A DNA stretch of 64,000 nucleotides, taken from assembly GCA_028719885.1 (NCBI GenBank), contig JAQYLT010000049.1, forward strand, positions 1-64,000. Reading direction: 5' to 3'. Each line of letters begins with the position of its first letter. The stretch's first letter is position 1. The notes under the pieces are model-generated. The model was not told where the DNA came from. It saw only the letters and a program-made list of their open reading frames with translations, and did no database searches. Of this stretch, positions 27,314 to 36,649 are shown piece by piece. This DNA comes from Bacillota bacterium. Its GTDB lineage: Bacteria; Bacillota; Clostridia; Oscillospirales; Oscillospiraceae. The position numbers and the translations under genes are program-made.

Positions 27314-28099
27314 ATGGACCGAAACAACATTGATAAAATCGCAAAAACAGCCGAGGACAGGCTTCTGCTGGCAAAGCTGTGGGACAAGCTTGACGTTGGC
27401 TTCCGGAAAAACATCCCCGCCGCCACCTGCTTCCTCTCCCCCCGGGAGCTGGAGCTTTCCCGGTATCTCTTCGGCCAGCCGGAGGGGCTTTCTGAATTCG
27501 GCGGCTATCCCGACGCGGAGCGGAAAATGCTGGTATTTCTGCCGGACTACCTGGACGAGGGGGAGCTCACCGGGCCGGACAGTCCCATCGTTTGCCTCCG
27601 GGCCAGCTTTTTCCAGGGAGACTGCCCCAGCCACCGGGATTTTCTGGGGGCGCTCATGGGCGCGGGCCTGGGCCGGGAGAGCATCGGCGACATCTGCGTG
27701 GGCAGGGGAAGCTGTGATTTCTTCGTAACATCCCAGATTGCCCCCTATTTGCTCTCCAATTTCACCGGCGCGGGGAGGACCCATATTCATCTGGAAGCCA
27801 TCCCCCTGGACGCGGTTCAGGTGCCGGAGCCGGAAGTGAAAGAAATCAAAGACACCCTGGCCTCCCTGCGGCTGGACAGCGTGATCGCCGCGGGCTTTCG
27901 CATGAGCAGAGGTGCGGCCAGCCAGCTCATCTCCGCCGGGAAGGCCGCCATCGACGGTCTGCCCTGTGAAAAGCCGGACAAGCCGGTGGCGGAGGGGGCA
28001 AAAATCTCCCTGCGGGGCTATGGTAAAATCAAATTGGCAAAAGTGGGCGGCGCCACCAAAAAGGACCGCATCAGTGTGGTGCTCCATCGATATGTGTGA
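27314..28099 (+). CDS. ylmH: YlmH-family S4-domain RNA-binding protein
   Basis: A 261-residue cytosolic protein. The N-terminal and middle parts (CFLSPRELELSRYLF; GDCPSHRDFLGALMGAGLGRE; IGDICV) match YlmH. The S4 RNA-binding domain covers about residues 185-245 (LRLDSVIAAGFRMSRGAASQLISAG). In Bacillus relatives YlmH rescues stalled ribosomes, and the gene usually sits in the division/SepF region; here it is followed by DUF896 and NUDIX genes instead. A weak TATACT box (27292-27297) and the start at 27314 suggest transcription begins close by. Confidence 0.93.
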   Translation: MDRNNIDKIAKTAEDRLLLAKLWDKLDVGFRKNIPAATCFLSPRELELSRYLFGQPEGLSEFGGYPDAERKMLVFLPDYLDEGELTGPDSPIVCLRASFFQGDCPSHRDFLGALMGAGLGRESIGDICVGRGSCDFFVTSQIAPYLLSNFTGAGRTHIHLEAIPLDAVQVPEPEVKEIKDTLASLRLDSVIAAGFRMSRGAASQLISAGKAAIDGLPCEKPDKPVAEGAKISLRGYGKIKLAKVGGATKKDRISVVLHRYV

Positions 28100-28108
28100 G
28101 GTAAAAAT

Positions 28109-28315
28109 ATGGAAATGAAAAAAGTCATTGCTAGAATCAACGAGCTGGCCCACAAGGCCAAGGCCGAGGGGCTGACCCCTGAGGAGCTGGCAGAGCGGGA
28201 CAAGCTGCGGAGAATCTACATTGATTCCGTCAAGGCCAATCTGGTGGGCCAGCTGGAAAACACCTATATTCTCCGCCCCGACGGAACAAAGGAAAAGGTG
28301 GAGAAGAAGAAATGA
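28109..28315 (+). CDS. DUF896 family protein
   Basis: A 68-residue cytosolic protein of the YnzC/DUF896 family: two helices (VIARINELAHKAKAEGLTPE, ELAERDKLRRIYIDSVKANL) and a short C-terminal strand (TYILRPDG). The YnzC structure is a helical hairpin; the function is unknown, with some family members tied to SOS genes. It starts 10 bp after ylmH and overlaps the NUDIX gene by 4 bp (ATGA). Confidence 0.93.
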   Translation: MEMKKVIARINELAHKAKAEGLTPEELAERDKLRRIYIDSVKANLVGQLENTYILRPDGTKEKVEKKK

Positions 28316-28872
28316 ACCTGCGTGACCAGATTCTTACCTTTGTCCCCCAAAACGAGCAGGAGCAGCGGGACAAGCAGGAGCTTCTTGCTTGGCTGGACAG
28401 CGGCATCGACATCTACTCCCGCCGGTGCAATGCGGCCCACCTGACGGCCTCCGCCTGGGTGGTGAGCCCAGACCGGGAAAAGGTGCTGATGGCCTACCAC
28501 AATCTCTACAATTCCTGGGCCTGGCTGGGAGGCCACGCCGACGGGATGGAGGATTTGCAGGCCGTGGCGGCAAAGGAAGTGGGGGAGGAAAGCGGGCTGA
28601 CGGAACTAACGCCTCTGGGGAACGGCATCTTCTCCCTGGAGATCCTCACGGTGGACGGCCACGAAAAGCGGGGCAGGTACGTTTCCTCCCACCTGCACCT
28701 GAATGTGACCTATCTCTTTGAGGCGGACCCCAACGCGCCCATCCGCTGCAAGCCGGATGAGAACAGGGCCGTCGCCTGGTTCCGCACCCAGGAAGTGCTG
28801 GAAAAATCCACGGAGCCCTGGTTCTGTGAACGAATTTATTCCAAGCTGATGGCCAAGGTGCGTCGGCTGTAA
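28312..28872 (+). CDS. NUDIX hydrolase
   Basis: A 186-residue hydrolase of nucleoside diphosphate-linked compounds. The Nudix box lies near residues 78-100 ([20 protein letters not shown], then ESGL), with Lys instead of the usual Arg in the REUXEE part. The substrate cannot be told from sequence. The start overlaps the DUF896 gene; the end is 12 bp before the YgiQ gene, so the four genes from ylmH on read as one operon. Confidence 0.92.
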   Translation: MNLRDQILTFVPQNEQEQRDKQELLAWLDSGIDIYSRRCNAAHLTASAWVVSPDREKVLMAYHNLYNSWAWLGGHADGMEDLQAVAAKEVGEESGLTELTPLGNGIFSLEILTVDGHEKRGRYVSSHLHLNVTYLFEADPNAPIRCKPDENRAVAWFRTQEVLEKSTEPWFCERIYSKLMAKVRRL

Positions 28873-28883
28873 AGGAGAAACCT

Positions 28884-30782
28884 ATGGAATTTCTGCCCAT
28901 TACCAAGGAGGAAATGCTGGATCGCGGCTGGGAGCAGTGCGATTTTGTGTACGTCTGCGGGGATGCCTATGTGGACCATCCCTCCTTTGGCCATGCCATC
29001 ATCGGAAGAATTCTGGAAGCCCATGGCTACAGCGTGGGAATGATCCCGCAGCCGGATTGGAAGGATCCAAAATCCATCGATGTATTCGGCCGCCCCCGGT
29101 TGGGGTTTCTGGTCAGCGGCGGCAACATGGACAGCATGGTGAATCACTATTCCGTCACCAAGCACCGGCGGAAAACCGACGCCTTCACCCCCGGGGGCGT
29201 GATGGGCAAGCGGCCGGACTATGCCACGGTGGTGTACTGCAACCTGATTCGCCAGAGCTACAAGGATGTGCCCATTCTCATCGGCGGCATCGAGGCCAGC
29301 CTGCGGCGGCTGGGGCACTACGACTACTGGTCGGAGAGCATGAAGCGCTCCATCCTCTTAGACTCCCAGGCGGATTTGCTGATGTACGGCATGGGAGAAA
29401 AGAGCATCCTCGAAATTGCGGATGCCCTGAATTCCGGCATGGATGTGAAGGACATCACCTACATCGACGGCACGGTATTCAAAACCAGCCAGTTGGACGA
29501 CAGCCTGCCCACCATTTTTCTACCCAGCTTTGAGGAAGTGAAGAAGAACAAGCGCGCCTACGCCGAATCCTTCAAAATCCAGTACGGCAACTGCGACCCC
29601 TTTACCGCCAAGCGTCTGGCAGAGCAGTACGGAAAGGAATATGTGGTGCAGAATCCCCCTCAGAAGCCGCTGACCACGGAGGAAATGGACGCGGTTTACG
29701 ACCTGCCCTACTGCCGCACCTATCACCCCAGCTACGAAAAGGCCGGAGGAGTGCCCGCCATCGAAGAGGTGAAATTCAGCCTGGTGAGCAACCGGGGCTG
29801 CTTCGGCGCCTGCTCCTTCTGCGCCCTGACCTTCCACCAGGGGCGGATCGTCCAGGTGAGAAGCCATGAATCCATTCTGAAAGAAGCGGAGCTCATGGTC
29901 AAGGACAAGGACTTCAAGGGCTACATTCATGACGTGGGCGGCCCCACCGCCAATTTCCGCCACCCGGCCTGCGACAAGCAGCTGACGAAAGGCGCCTGCG
30001 GTGGTCGGCAGTGCCTCTACCCCAGCCCCTGCAAGAACATGAACGCCGACCACTCGGACTATGTTTCCCTGCTGCGGAAGCTGCGGAAAATCCCCGGGGT
30101 GAAAAAGGTATTCGTCCGCAGCGGCATCCGGTTCGACTATCTCTTGGCAGACAAAAAGGACACCTTCTTCAAGGAATTGGTCCAGTATCACATCTCCGGC
30201 CAGCTGAAGGTGGCGCCGGAGCATGTGTCCGATGCGGTGCTCTGCCGGATGGGCAAGCCCAGGAACGCGGTGTACAACCGGTTTGTGGACAAGTACTTCG
30301 CGCTGAACAAGCAGTATGGGATGAATCAGTATCTGGTGCCCTATCTCATGTCCAGCCATCCCGGCTCCACCTTGAAAGAGGCGGTGGAGCTGGCGGAGTA
30401 CATCCGGGAGATGGGCTACAACCCGGAGCAGGTGCAGGACTTCTACCCCACCCCCTCCACCTTGTCCACAGTGATGTACTACACCGGGCTGGACCCCCGG
30501 ACCATGGAGAAGGTGTACGTCCCCACGGACCCCCACGAAAAGGCCATGCAGCGGGCTTTGATTCAGTACCGGAATCCCAAGAACTACTACCTGGTGCGGG
30601 AGGCGCTGCTTGCCGCCCATCGGGAGGACCTGATTGGCTCCGGGCCAAAATGTCTGATTCGCGCCGTACCGCCCAGAGCTTCCGTCCATTCTGCCCCGCC
30701 CAGGAAGGCCGTCCCGCCAAAAAAGCCGGTGAAAAAAGCTGCTCCGCCTCCCAAGGCCGGAAAGAAAACAGGGAAAAGGTAA
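28884..30782 (+). CDS. YgiQ-family radical SAM protein
   Basis: A 632-residue iron-sulfur enzyme. A B12-binding-like N-terminal region is followed by the radical SAM cluster [11 protein letters not shown] (Cys-X3-Cys-X2-Cys) near residue 310. Further family marks are [14 protein letters not shown], a second Cys set in [14 protein letters not shown], and [11 protein letters not shown]. The reaction of YgiQ proteins is not known. The last 50 residues are Lys/Pro/Ala-rich and look disordered ([18 protein letters not shown]). AAAGGAG precedes the ATG. Distal gene of the ylmH operon. Confidence 0.93.
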   Translation: MEFLPITKEEMLDRGWEQCDFVYVCGDAYVDHPSFGHAIIGRILEAHGYSVGMIPQPDWKDPKSIDVFGRPRLGFLVSGGNMDSMVNHYSVTKHRRKTDAFTPGGVMGKRPDYATVVYCNLIRQSYKDVPILIGGIEASLRRLGHYDYWSESMKRSILLDSQADLLMYGMGEKSILEIADALNSGMDVKDITYIDGTVFKTSQLDDSLPTIFLPSFEEVKKNKRAYAESFKIQYGNCDPFTAKRLAEQYGKEYVVQNPPQKPLTTEEMDAVYDLPYCRTYHPSYEKAGGVPAIEEVKFSLVSNRGCFGACSFCALTFHQGRIVQVRSHESILKEAELMVKDKDFKGYIHDVGGPTANFRHPACDKQLTKGACGGRQCLYPSPCKNMNADHSDYVSLLRKLRKIPGVKKVFVRSGIRFDYLLADKKDTFFKELVQYHISGQLKVAPEHVSDAVLCRMGKPRNAVYNRFVDKYFALNKQYGMNQYLVPYLMSSHPGSTLKEAVELAEYIREMGYNPEQVQDFYPTPSTLSTVMYYTGLDPRTMEKVYVPTDPHEKAMQRALIQYRNPKNYYLVREALLAAHREDLIGSGPKCLIRAVPPRASVHSAPPRKAVPPKKPVKKAAPPPKAGKKTGKR

Positions 30783-31262
30783 ATTGGTGTTTGGAAAATT
30801 GAATGGAGGATGAGGCGGCTTGTCCGCCATTGCAAAAGAATCCTTTTCTGAATCTGAATCTGAATATAAATCTAAATCTAAATCAGAATCTAAATCTAAA
30901 TCATAATCATGGTTTTTGCTGGGTTTCTCCTGCTGGTTATGGTTTAGGTTTTCGCTGGGTTTTTCCTGCTGGTTATCGCTTTGGTTTCCGCTGGGTTTTT
31001 CCTGCTGGTTTGCATTCTGGTTTTTCGCCTTTCTTCCGCCTTTTTTCCCATTGCTGACGGAAGCGGCGTACTTTTTCACCGAAGAATCCATGTTGGGTTT
31101 CATGAGGATGAACATACTCCTGGCAATGGGGGACAGGTTTTCCGGCAGAATCCCTTTCAGCATGTAGGCGCAGATCCCGTCATACAATTGAAGCCTCTCC
31201 CGGTCCGGCATATATTGCATGGCTTCGTAGAACGATGCTTGAATCAGTACTCCCTTGCTCAT
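30783..31262 (-). pseudogene. DUF6291-type protein, probably 3'-truncated
   Basis: The N-terminal 80 residues (MSKGVLIQASFYEAMQYMP...KPNMDSSVKKYAASVSNGKKG) look like DUF6291, found in phage-like replication genes. Three 12-residue repeats (NQQEKPSGNQSD and variants) and a run of Asp-Leu/Asp-Ser follow, and then homology-like sequence stops. The frame stays open to 29520, but only antisense to the ygiQ-type gene, so the true C-terminal domain is probably lost. It has a perfect-spacing promoter and GGAGG, so it is likely expressed. Low-complexity repeats could alter length by slippage. Confidence 0.65.
30843..31020. repeat. hexanucleotide and 36-bp repeats inside the DUF6291 gene
   Basis: About ten GATTYA-type hexamers (30847-30905) encode alternating Asp with Leu or Ser, next to three 36-bp units (about 30911-31020) encoding NQQEKPS plus five variable residues. 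Confidence 0.9.
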
Positions 31263-31303
31263 ATATATCCTCCCAATTGTTCTCTTTCGTGCACTATAGT
31301 TAA

Positions 31304-31332
31304 ATTATATCACATTTCTTTCGGTCAGTCAA
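31304..31332 (-). promoter_or_regulatory. promoter of the DUF6291 gene
   Basis: TTGACT, 17-bp spacer, TATAAT on the minus strand, 42 bp before the ATG at 31262. Confidence 0.85.
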
Positions 31333-31377
31333 CTATTTTATGTTTACCGTTCAAAAAAATATTCTATAGAGATGATT

Positions 31378-31524
31378 CGTAGGGAACGGATTTATCCGTT
31401 CCGCCCGGTAACGTTTTTATGGGGTGAACGTTGGATGGAAAAATGTTGAGAAAGGAACCCTTTACCATCCAACGAACCGCGGATGTTCACCCACCTTTCG
31501 GAACGGATAAATCCGTTCCCTACG
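31378..31524. repeat. palindromic repeat unit R7
   Basis: Two CGGAT-type cores at 31378 (+) and 31499 (-), span 147 bp, same interior orientation as R1, R9 and R10. Confidence 0.95.
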
Positions 31525-31663
31525 CACATGCGGAACAATGCCGATTCGCACGATCTATCCGGGGCCGTGGCTGACTTGCCGCGGTTCCTCTTTGTTTTTC
31601 CGGATATTTCCAACAAACCCATATTTTTCTTAATAACTTGTTAAAAAAATTGGTCCTGTTTTT

Positions 31664-31685
31664 TTCCCACATTCTGTGATATAAT
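31664..31685 (+). promoter_or_regulatory. extended -10 promoter of the orphan gene
   Basis: TGATATAAT (TG-N-TATAAT) ends at 31685, 55 bp before the ATG at 31740; T-rich sequence lies in the -35 area. Confidence 0.55.
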
Positions 31686-31739
31686 GCTGGCAGAACAAAA
31701 AGGGAATTGGAATTCATTGAGCATATTGGAGGAAACGGA

Positions 31740-32072
31740 ATGTCACTACTTGCGTTTTTAGGCGGACGACACGATAAAAAAGCCTGGGGCCGGGCATTGT
31801 TTGCCTCCGGCTGCAAGCTGCCTGCCAAGCCGGACGTAAAAAAATACGAGAAAATCACCGACCAGATGATCGCCAACGACTGCAAGATCATCAAAGAATC
31901 CGCCCACATCATTCTCACCACCAAAAACGAGGCGGTTCGCAGCAAGCGGAAAATGATCATGTTCAGCCGCTACTCTCACCTGAACCGGCTGGAGCCCTAT
32001 GCGGCCCGGAAGCAGCTGCCCCTGATCCAAGAGGCAAAGGCCGCCGCTGCCAAGGCCAGGAAGGTGAAATAA
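31740..32072 (+). CDS. hypothetical protein, 110 aa
   Basis: No family recognised. The protein is small and basic: MSLLAFLGGRHDKKAWGRAL, then a middle with KYEKITDQMIANDCKIIKES and AHIILTTKNEAV, ending in an Ala/Lys-rich helix (EAKAAAAKARKVK). No signal peptide or membrane helix. I chose the ATG at 31740 because TTGGAGG lies 8 nt before it; an upstream ATG at 31707 lacks one. It lies 20 bp before the YdcF-like gene, so they may share a transcript. The mixed helix-strand pattern suggests a small folded domain, perhaps nucleic-acid associated (inferred from charge only). Confidence 0.75.
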   Translation: MSLLAFLGGRHDKKAWGRALFASGCKLPAKPDVKKYEKITDQMIANDCKIIKESAHIILTTKNEAVRSKRKMIMFSRYSHLNRLEPYAARKQLPLIQEAKAAAAKARKVK

Positions 32073-32092
32073 CGCAGAAAGAGGGTTCTGCC

Positions 32093-32953
32093 ATGAGGAA
32101 AACCATCGCGCAAAAAAAGGCGCTGGAGGCCAGCGTCATTCGCAGCCAGATGCAGAAAAACGGCCAGGACTGGCGGCCCAAGGGCGACAATACAAAGGCC
32201 CACCCCATTCTGGGTCTGGGTGCCTGCGTCCCCTTTGCCGCCGTGGCCTATGTGTGCAAATATGTGCTGCCCGGCTACAGCTTCACCGCCCTGGTGTGCC
32301 TGTGCATCATCGGCATCCTTTTGTTTTACACCGTCATGCCCTTTGTGGGCAGGCTCTTCCCCCAGTTTGCCAGGATCACCACCCTGGTATTCACCCTGGC
32401 GCTGCTCTGCGGGCTTGCCCTGTTCAGCTTCACCGAGTACCACATCATCCAGGCAAGCGCCGGAAACCTGGAGGAGGAAGTGGAGTATCTGGTGGTGCTG
32501 GGGGCAAAGGTAAGGGACGACGGCCCCTCCGTATCCCTGTGGGACCGGATCTATGCCGCCGCCGACTATTTGCAGGCCCACCCGGAGACCATCGCCATCG
32601 TGTCCGGCGGTCAGGGCGAGGATGAGCCCATCACCGAGGCCCAGTCCATGCGCGACGAGCTCATCAACCTGGGCATTGACGAAAGCCGCATCTGGACGGA
32701 GGACAAAGCCACCTCCACCGATGAAAACATGCGGTTTTCCCTGGATTTAATCGAAGAAAAAACCGGCAGCCGGCCGGAAAAGCTGGGCATTCTATCCAGC
32801 GAGTACCATCTGTACCGCTCCAGCCTCATGGCCAAAAAGCTGGGAATCGGCTTCGTAGGCGTGCCCGCGCAAACAAGCCGTCTGTCCCAGCTCATCAACC
32901 ACGCCATGCGGGAGGTTGCAGGCGTCTGGCACTTCTACATTTTCGGGAGGTAA
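32093..32953 (+). CDS. YdcF/SanA-like membrane protein (DUF218)
   Basis: A 286-residue protein. After a basic start come three hydrophobic segments (about 40-120, e.g. FTALVCLCIIGILLFY and LVFTLALLCGLALF). The DUF218 domain (about 130-280) has VEYLVVLGAKVRDDGPS, IAIVSGGQGEDEPITEA and LGILSSEYHLYRSSLM. In E. coli relatives (SanA, ElyC) the domain lies outside and affects envelope integrity; the reaction is unknown. It is followed closely by the M42 peptidase. Confidence 0.9.
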   Translation: MRKTIAQKKALEASVIRSQMQKNGQDWRPKGDNTKAHPILGLGACVPFAAVAYVCKYVLPGYSFTALVCLCIIGILLFYTVMPFVGRLFPQFARITTLVFTLALLCGLALFSFTEYHIIQASAGNLEEEVEYLVVLGAKVRDDGPSVSLWDRIYAAADYLQAHPETIAIVSGGQGEDEPITEAQSMRDELINLGIDESRIWTEDKATSTDENMRFSLDLIEEKTGSRPEKLGILSSEYHLYRSSLMAKKLGIGFVGVPAQTSRLSQLINHAMREVAGVWHFYIFGR

Positions 32954-32957
32954 TCAC

Positions 32958-34001
32958 ATGATTTCAAAAGACTATGCCGACTACGCCTGGGAGGCCACCG
33001 CCAAGCTGCTGGCCATCGACTCCCCCTCCGGCTACACGGAGCAGGCGGCCAAATGGGTCTGCGCCAGCTTTCAGTTTTTGGGCTTCAACGCGGTACTTAC
33101 CACCAAGGGCGGCGTCCTGGTGGACCTGGGCGGCGAAAATTCGGACGATGCCCTGCTTTTAGAGGCCCACACCGACACCCTGGGGGGGATGGTCAGCCAG
33201 ATCAAGGGCACCGGCTGCCTGAAAATCACCAGTCTGGGCGGCATGAACGCCAACAACGCCGAGGCGGAAAACGTCCGTATCCACACCCGGGACGGTCGGG
33301 TATACGAGGGCACCTGCCAGCTCCACGACCCCAGCATCCATGTCAACGGCAGCTACAACGACACCAAGCGCAGCTGGGACAATGTGGAGATCGTGCTGGA
33401 TGAGGATGTCCGCAGCGCCGAAGACGTCCGCCGCCTGGGCATTGAGGTGGGAGACATTGTCTGCTTTGATCCCCGCACCCGGCGCACCGCCTCCGGCTAT
33501 CTCAAGAGCCGTTTTCTGGACGACAAGCTCAGTGTGGGCATTCTTTTGGGCTTTGCCAAATACTTAAAGGACCAGGGCATCACCCCCAGCCGCCGGGTTT
33601 ACGCCCACATCACCGTGTATGAGGAAGTGGGCCACGGCGGCAGCGGCAGCGTCCCCCAGGGGGTCACCGAGGCCATCTCCGTGGACATGGGCTGCGTGGG
33701 CGATGGGCTGGGCTGCACCGAGCGTCAGGTGAGCATCTGCGCCAAGGATTCCGGCGGGCCCTACAGCTATTGCGTGGTGAGCAAGCTCATTGAAGCGGCG
33801 AAACGAACCGGAGCGGACTACGCGGTGGATGTGTATCCCTATTACGGCTCCGATGTGGAAGCCACCCTGCGCGCAGGCTGCGACATCCGCCACGGGCTCA
33901 TTGGAGCAGGTGTGTTCGCCAGCCACGGCTACGAGCGCAGCCACATCGACGGCGTGTACAACACCCTGAAAGTGCTGTGCGGCTATCTGGATTTGGTATA
34001 A
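32958..34001 (+). CDS. M42-family metallopeptidase
   Basis: A 347-residue cytosolic aminopeptidase of the glutamyl aminopeptidase/FrvX group, which usually forms large tetrahedral dodecamers. Metal-site motifs in order: AHTDTLGGMV (His-X-Asp) near residue 70, DDKLSVGILLG near 190, YEEVGHGGS near 225 and the acidic DMGCVGDG near 245. GGGAGG stands 9 nt before the ATG at 32958, which starts four bases after the YdcF-like gene ends; a longer frame overlapping that gene has no good ribosome site. Confidence 0.92.
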   Translation: MISKDYADYAWEATAKLLAIDSPSGYTEQAAKWVCASFQFLGFNAVLTTKGGVLVDLGGENSDDALLLEAHTDTLGGMVSQIKGTGCLKITSLGGMNANNAEAENVRIHTRDGRVYEGTCQLHDPSIHVNGSYNDTKRSWDNVEIVLDEDVRSAEDVRRLGIEVGDIVCFDPRTRRTASGYLKSRFLDDKLSVGILLGFAKYLKDQGITPSRRVYAHITVYEEVGHGGSGSVPQGVTEAISVDMGCVGDGLGCTERQVSICAKDSGGPYSYCVVSKLIEAAKRTGADYAVDVYPYYGSDVEATLRAGCDIRHGLIGAGVFASHGYERSHIDGVYNTLKVLCGYLDLV

Positions 34002-34019
34002 AAGCGCCTGTCCTTTCCC

Positions 34020-34634
34020 ATCCACAGACAGATAAATGGGAATTTGGCGGGAAGACCCCGCGGCCAATTCGTTACGAACCTTGGGCAATTAACCCACAAC
34101 TCCTGGGCCCCTCGACCGGTACTGCCCCGATAAATTGAAATTTGACGGGTTCGTTGAATTAAAAATGTTTCAACGTGTGCGTAGGGAATGCATTTATGCA
34201 TTCCGCTTGCGTATTGTTTCAAACCCGGTTGGATAAATGGTGAAATGCCAGTAATATGTTCCTCAAAATGCCATTCAACGAACTGCGGTGATCATCGGGG
34301 GCTTCGGAACGGATAAATCCGTTCCCTACGAATACATAATGACAAATTGGAATTTGACGGTGTGTTTCGTAGGGAATGCATTTATGCATTCCGCCTTGGT
34401 AACATCCTTTTGTGGTAGTAGGTTAAATTGTAAAACGCCGGAATTTGCGTAGGGAACGGATTTATCCGTTCCGCCAGGTAACGTTTTCATTAGGGGTATA
34501 TTGAATAGAAAAATGTTGGATAACACCGTAGGCGCCTGGCTTGCCCCCGCCCTACGGTGTTGACGGACCATTTCCCGTTCAACGAACCACGGATGTTCAC
34601 CGACCTTTCGGAACGGATAAATCCGTTCCCTATG
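34020..34634. repeat. palindromic repeat cluster R8 (five cores)
   Basis: Cores at 34180 (+), 34305 (-), 34368 (+), 34448 (+) and 34609 (-, last base CTATG). 34180-34330 is a 151-bp unit whose left extension (34030-34165) is the inverted copy of 13755-13895. The 34448-34634 unit is about 187 bp because 40 bp with a GC-rich arm (CTTGCCCCCGCCCTAC) are inserted in it. Nothing else was seen in this 700-bp gap. Confidence 0.92.
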
Positions 34635-34663
34635 AATCATCTCGACAAGCAACACTAAAGAAT

Positions 34664-34708
34664 ACCCTCATTTCACCAGCTGCGGCGAAATGAGGGCATT
34701 GTTTTTGT
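34664..34708 (-). terminator. terminator of the DUF1576-secreted protein operon
   Basis: Arms CCCTCATTTC and GAAATGAGGG with an 11-nt loop, then TATTCTTTAG on the minus strand. Confidence 0.8.
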
Positions 34709-34712
34709 GAAT

Positions 34713-35207
34713 TTACCAGGTGACACCCACGGCGTAGGTGCCGTTACCGGGGAATTCCGGAATCACGTCCGTGCCTTTCTGGGCCAGCACCAGGGTCCAC
34801 TCATCGGCATCCTCCGCCAGGAAGAACACCAGAACCACCCGGTTCCCGGTGCCCCACACCCGGAATTGGCAGGCAAAGGGTGCCTCCGGGCAAGAAATGG
34901 TCCGGTCCTCCAGGTAGTTGATTTTGCCGGGGGTCACTTCCAGATCGTCGGCAATCAGCTCCTGGTCTTCATCGGCCAGCACCGTGGAAACCACCTCGTC
35001 CATTTCCTCTACGGTCATGTGGGTGCGCTCCTCACTGGAACGACCGATCACCGTTCCCTCGGTGTAGGCAAGCACCATCAAGCCAGGATGCTTCAGGGGT
35101 GTACTGTGTTCCGCCCAGTCCCAGGTCACCATCTCGGCGAAAGCAGGAATCGTCAGGGAGGAAAGGAGCAGCACCAGTGTCAGCAGCAGGGCAATTGTCT
35201 TCTTCAT
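34713..35207 (-). CDS. small secreted protein, Trp-ending family (member 1)
   Basis: A 164-residue exported protein: signal peptide MKKTIALLLTLVLLLSSL, cleavage near AFA-EMV. The C-terminal half shares a pattern with three proteins at 58.3-61.3 kb: FRVWG, then VVLVFFLAEDADEWTLVL, and a final GNGTYAVGVTW ending in Trp. No known family recognised. It starts 3 bp after the DUF1576 gene, so both are one transcript and the two products may work together at the membrane. GGAAAGGATGG serves as ribosome site. Confidence 0.85.
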   Translation of the reverse strand: MKKTIALLLTLVLLLSSLTIPAFAEMVTWDWAEHSTPLKHPGLMVLAYTEGTVIGRSSEERTHMTVEEMDEVVSTVLADEDQELIADDLEVTPGKINYLEDRTISCPEAPFACQFRVWGTGNRVVLVFFLAEDADEWTLVLAQKGTDVIPEFPGNGTYAVGVTW

Positions 35208-35210
35208 AAA

Positions 35211-36554
35211 TCATTCCATCCTTTCCGTTTTCAGGGCCAAGCGCTCCTGTTTGGTTTTGGTGAAGCGCTCCAGGATGGGAATCAGCAGCAGGCACACAAA
35301 GGCCGCAGTGAAGCCGCCGTTGTACAGGCAGTAGCCGCCATGGAGCATGGGCACCGAGGTAACCAGGATATAGTGCATGATGCCCGCCAGGAAAGAATAC
35401 TCCCAGCCATACTTCTTGGAGATGGGGCTCAGGCCGTTGGCGTAGCACAAGCCCACCATAATGGCCTGGGCGTTGATGGCGCCGGAGAAGCTGCCGCCGG
35501 TGAGATCGGACAGGGCCTTGAACAGCCAGGAGGCGGCAAGATACCCCAGTATGATGGGCAGCACGCTGCCGGGATGGGAACCGGAGTTGCAGCAGGCCAG
35601 CATACAGAAGATGATGCCAAAGGTGATGCCGTTGAAGCTGGCACCGATCAGATTGTAGTAGCCCAGAATGAACAGGCCGTAGATGCCCACATTCATCAGG
35701 AAGGCGGCCTTGCCGTAGGTGGTGGAGAAGCTCACCGCATTCTCAGGGTCCACCATCAAATTCCAATAGTCCTTTGGCCTGCAGCCCATGAGAAAAGCCG
35801 TCACCACCAGGATGCCGAACACCACGATGCAGAACACATTCACCGTCAGCCGGGAGGCCACCTGCAGGGTTTCGGCGGCAGGAGCGGCGGGCAGCGCCAC
35901 ACCCATGGTTTTATACAGCACAGCCTGGAGGAAGAAAGCGGTCATGCCCACAGGCACGGCGGCATTGTACAGATCGAAGCCCTTGTGAACCTTGGGCGCA
36001 TGGGCCAGTCCTGCGGGCAGGAAGAAGCCGATGCCCAGGCCCACCACCAGGGCCAGCGCCACACCGGGCAGGTTGAAGCCCACCGCCTCCGGCCGGGGAT
36101 AGCGGACCATCAGCTCGGTGATCAGCGGGGCAATGCCGGTGGAAAACAGCATCACATTCACATTGGCAGCGAATTTCTCCCGCTTGACCAGGCAGTAGAC
36201 CATCACGCCCAGAATGCTGGGCCACATATTCAGCACATTGATGCCCCAGGAGGTAAAGCCCAGGGTCAGCAGGAACGCCAGGGTGGACACATTGTTGGCC
36301 GTGGCTCCAAAAAGAACAAACAGTGCCAGGCAGAACAGCGCCACCAGACCCATGTTCAAAAAGGTGGCCGAGTAGCCCCCCAGATAGAAATAGTTGGTGG
36401 AGATTTTATTGGGCTGGCTGATGATGCGATAGAGCCCGGAGAGCATCTGCCCCCGGTCCGGCATCAGCAGCGCCGCCACCAGAAACGCCACCGTAAAAAA
36501 TCCGAACAGGACCTTTAAAAAGTCGCTTTCGGAAAGAGCGTTTAGTTTTTTCAT
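35211..36554 (-). CDS. DUF1576 multi-pass membrane protein
   Basis: A 447-residue membrane protein with roughly 10-12 hydrophobic helices (for example FLKVLFGFFTVAFLVAALL and ALVVGLGIGFFLPAGLA), matching the DUF1576 family of Firmicutes; transport is suspected but the substrate is unknown. Conserved-looking Asn/Gly stretches between helices (FTSWGINVLNMWPS; CNSGSHPGSVLPIILGYL) suggest a pore or binding site. AAGAGGG stands before the ATG at 36554. It is divergent from the FUSC-like gene. Confidence 0.88.
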   Translation of the reverse strand: MKKLNALSESDFLKVLFGFFTVAFLVAALLMPDRGQMLSGLYRIISQPNKISTNYFYLGGYSATFLNMGLVALFCLALFVLFGATANNVSTLAFLLTLGFTSWGINVLNMWPSILGVMVYCLVKREKFAANVNVMLFSTGIAPLITELMVRYPRPEAVGFNLPGVALALVVGLGIGFFLPAGLAHAPKVHKGFDLYNAAVPVGMTAFFLQAVLYKTMGVALPAAPAAETLQVASRLTVNVFCIVVFGILVVTAFLMGCRPKDYWNLMVDPENAVSFSTTYGKAAFLMNVGIYGLFILGYYNLIGASFNGITFGIIFCMLACCNSGSHPGSVLPIILGYLAASWLFKALSDLTGGSFSGAINAQAIMVGLCYANGLSPISKKYGWEYSFLAGIMHYILVTSVPMLHGGYCLYNGGFTAAFVCLLLIPILERFTKTKQERLALKTERME

Positions 36555-36588
36555 GGAATACCCTCTTAATTCTGGTTAGAAATGACAA

Positions 36589-36617
36589 TTGTCAAAAAGT
36601 CGAAAAAAAGCTATAAT
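36589..36617 (+). promoter_or_regulatory. promoter of the FUSC-like gene
   Basis: TTGTCA, 17-bp spacer, TATAAT on the plus strand. The adjoining TGACAATTGTCA (36583-36594) is a perfect palindrome over the -35 box. Confidence 0.8.
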
Positions 36618-36649
36618 TGGTGCATCTTTGACAGGAAAGAAGATCGCGT

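Noticed and set aside
29520-30782. Continuation of the DUF6291 frame as a 580-residue protein
   Set aside because: The extra 420 residues are the complement of the well-supported YgiQ-family gene and show no domain; the open frame is a side effect of codon bias.
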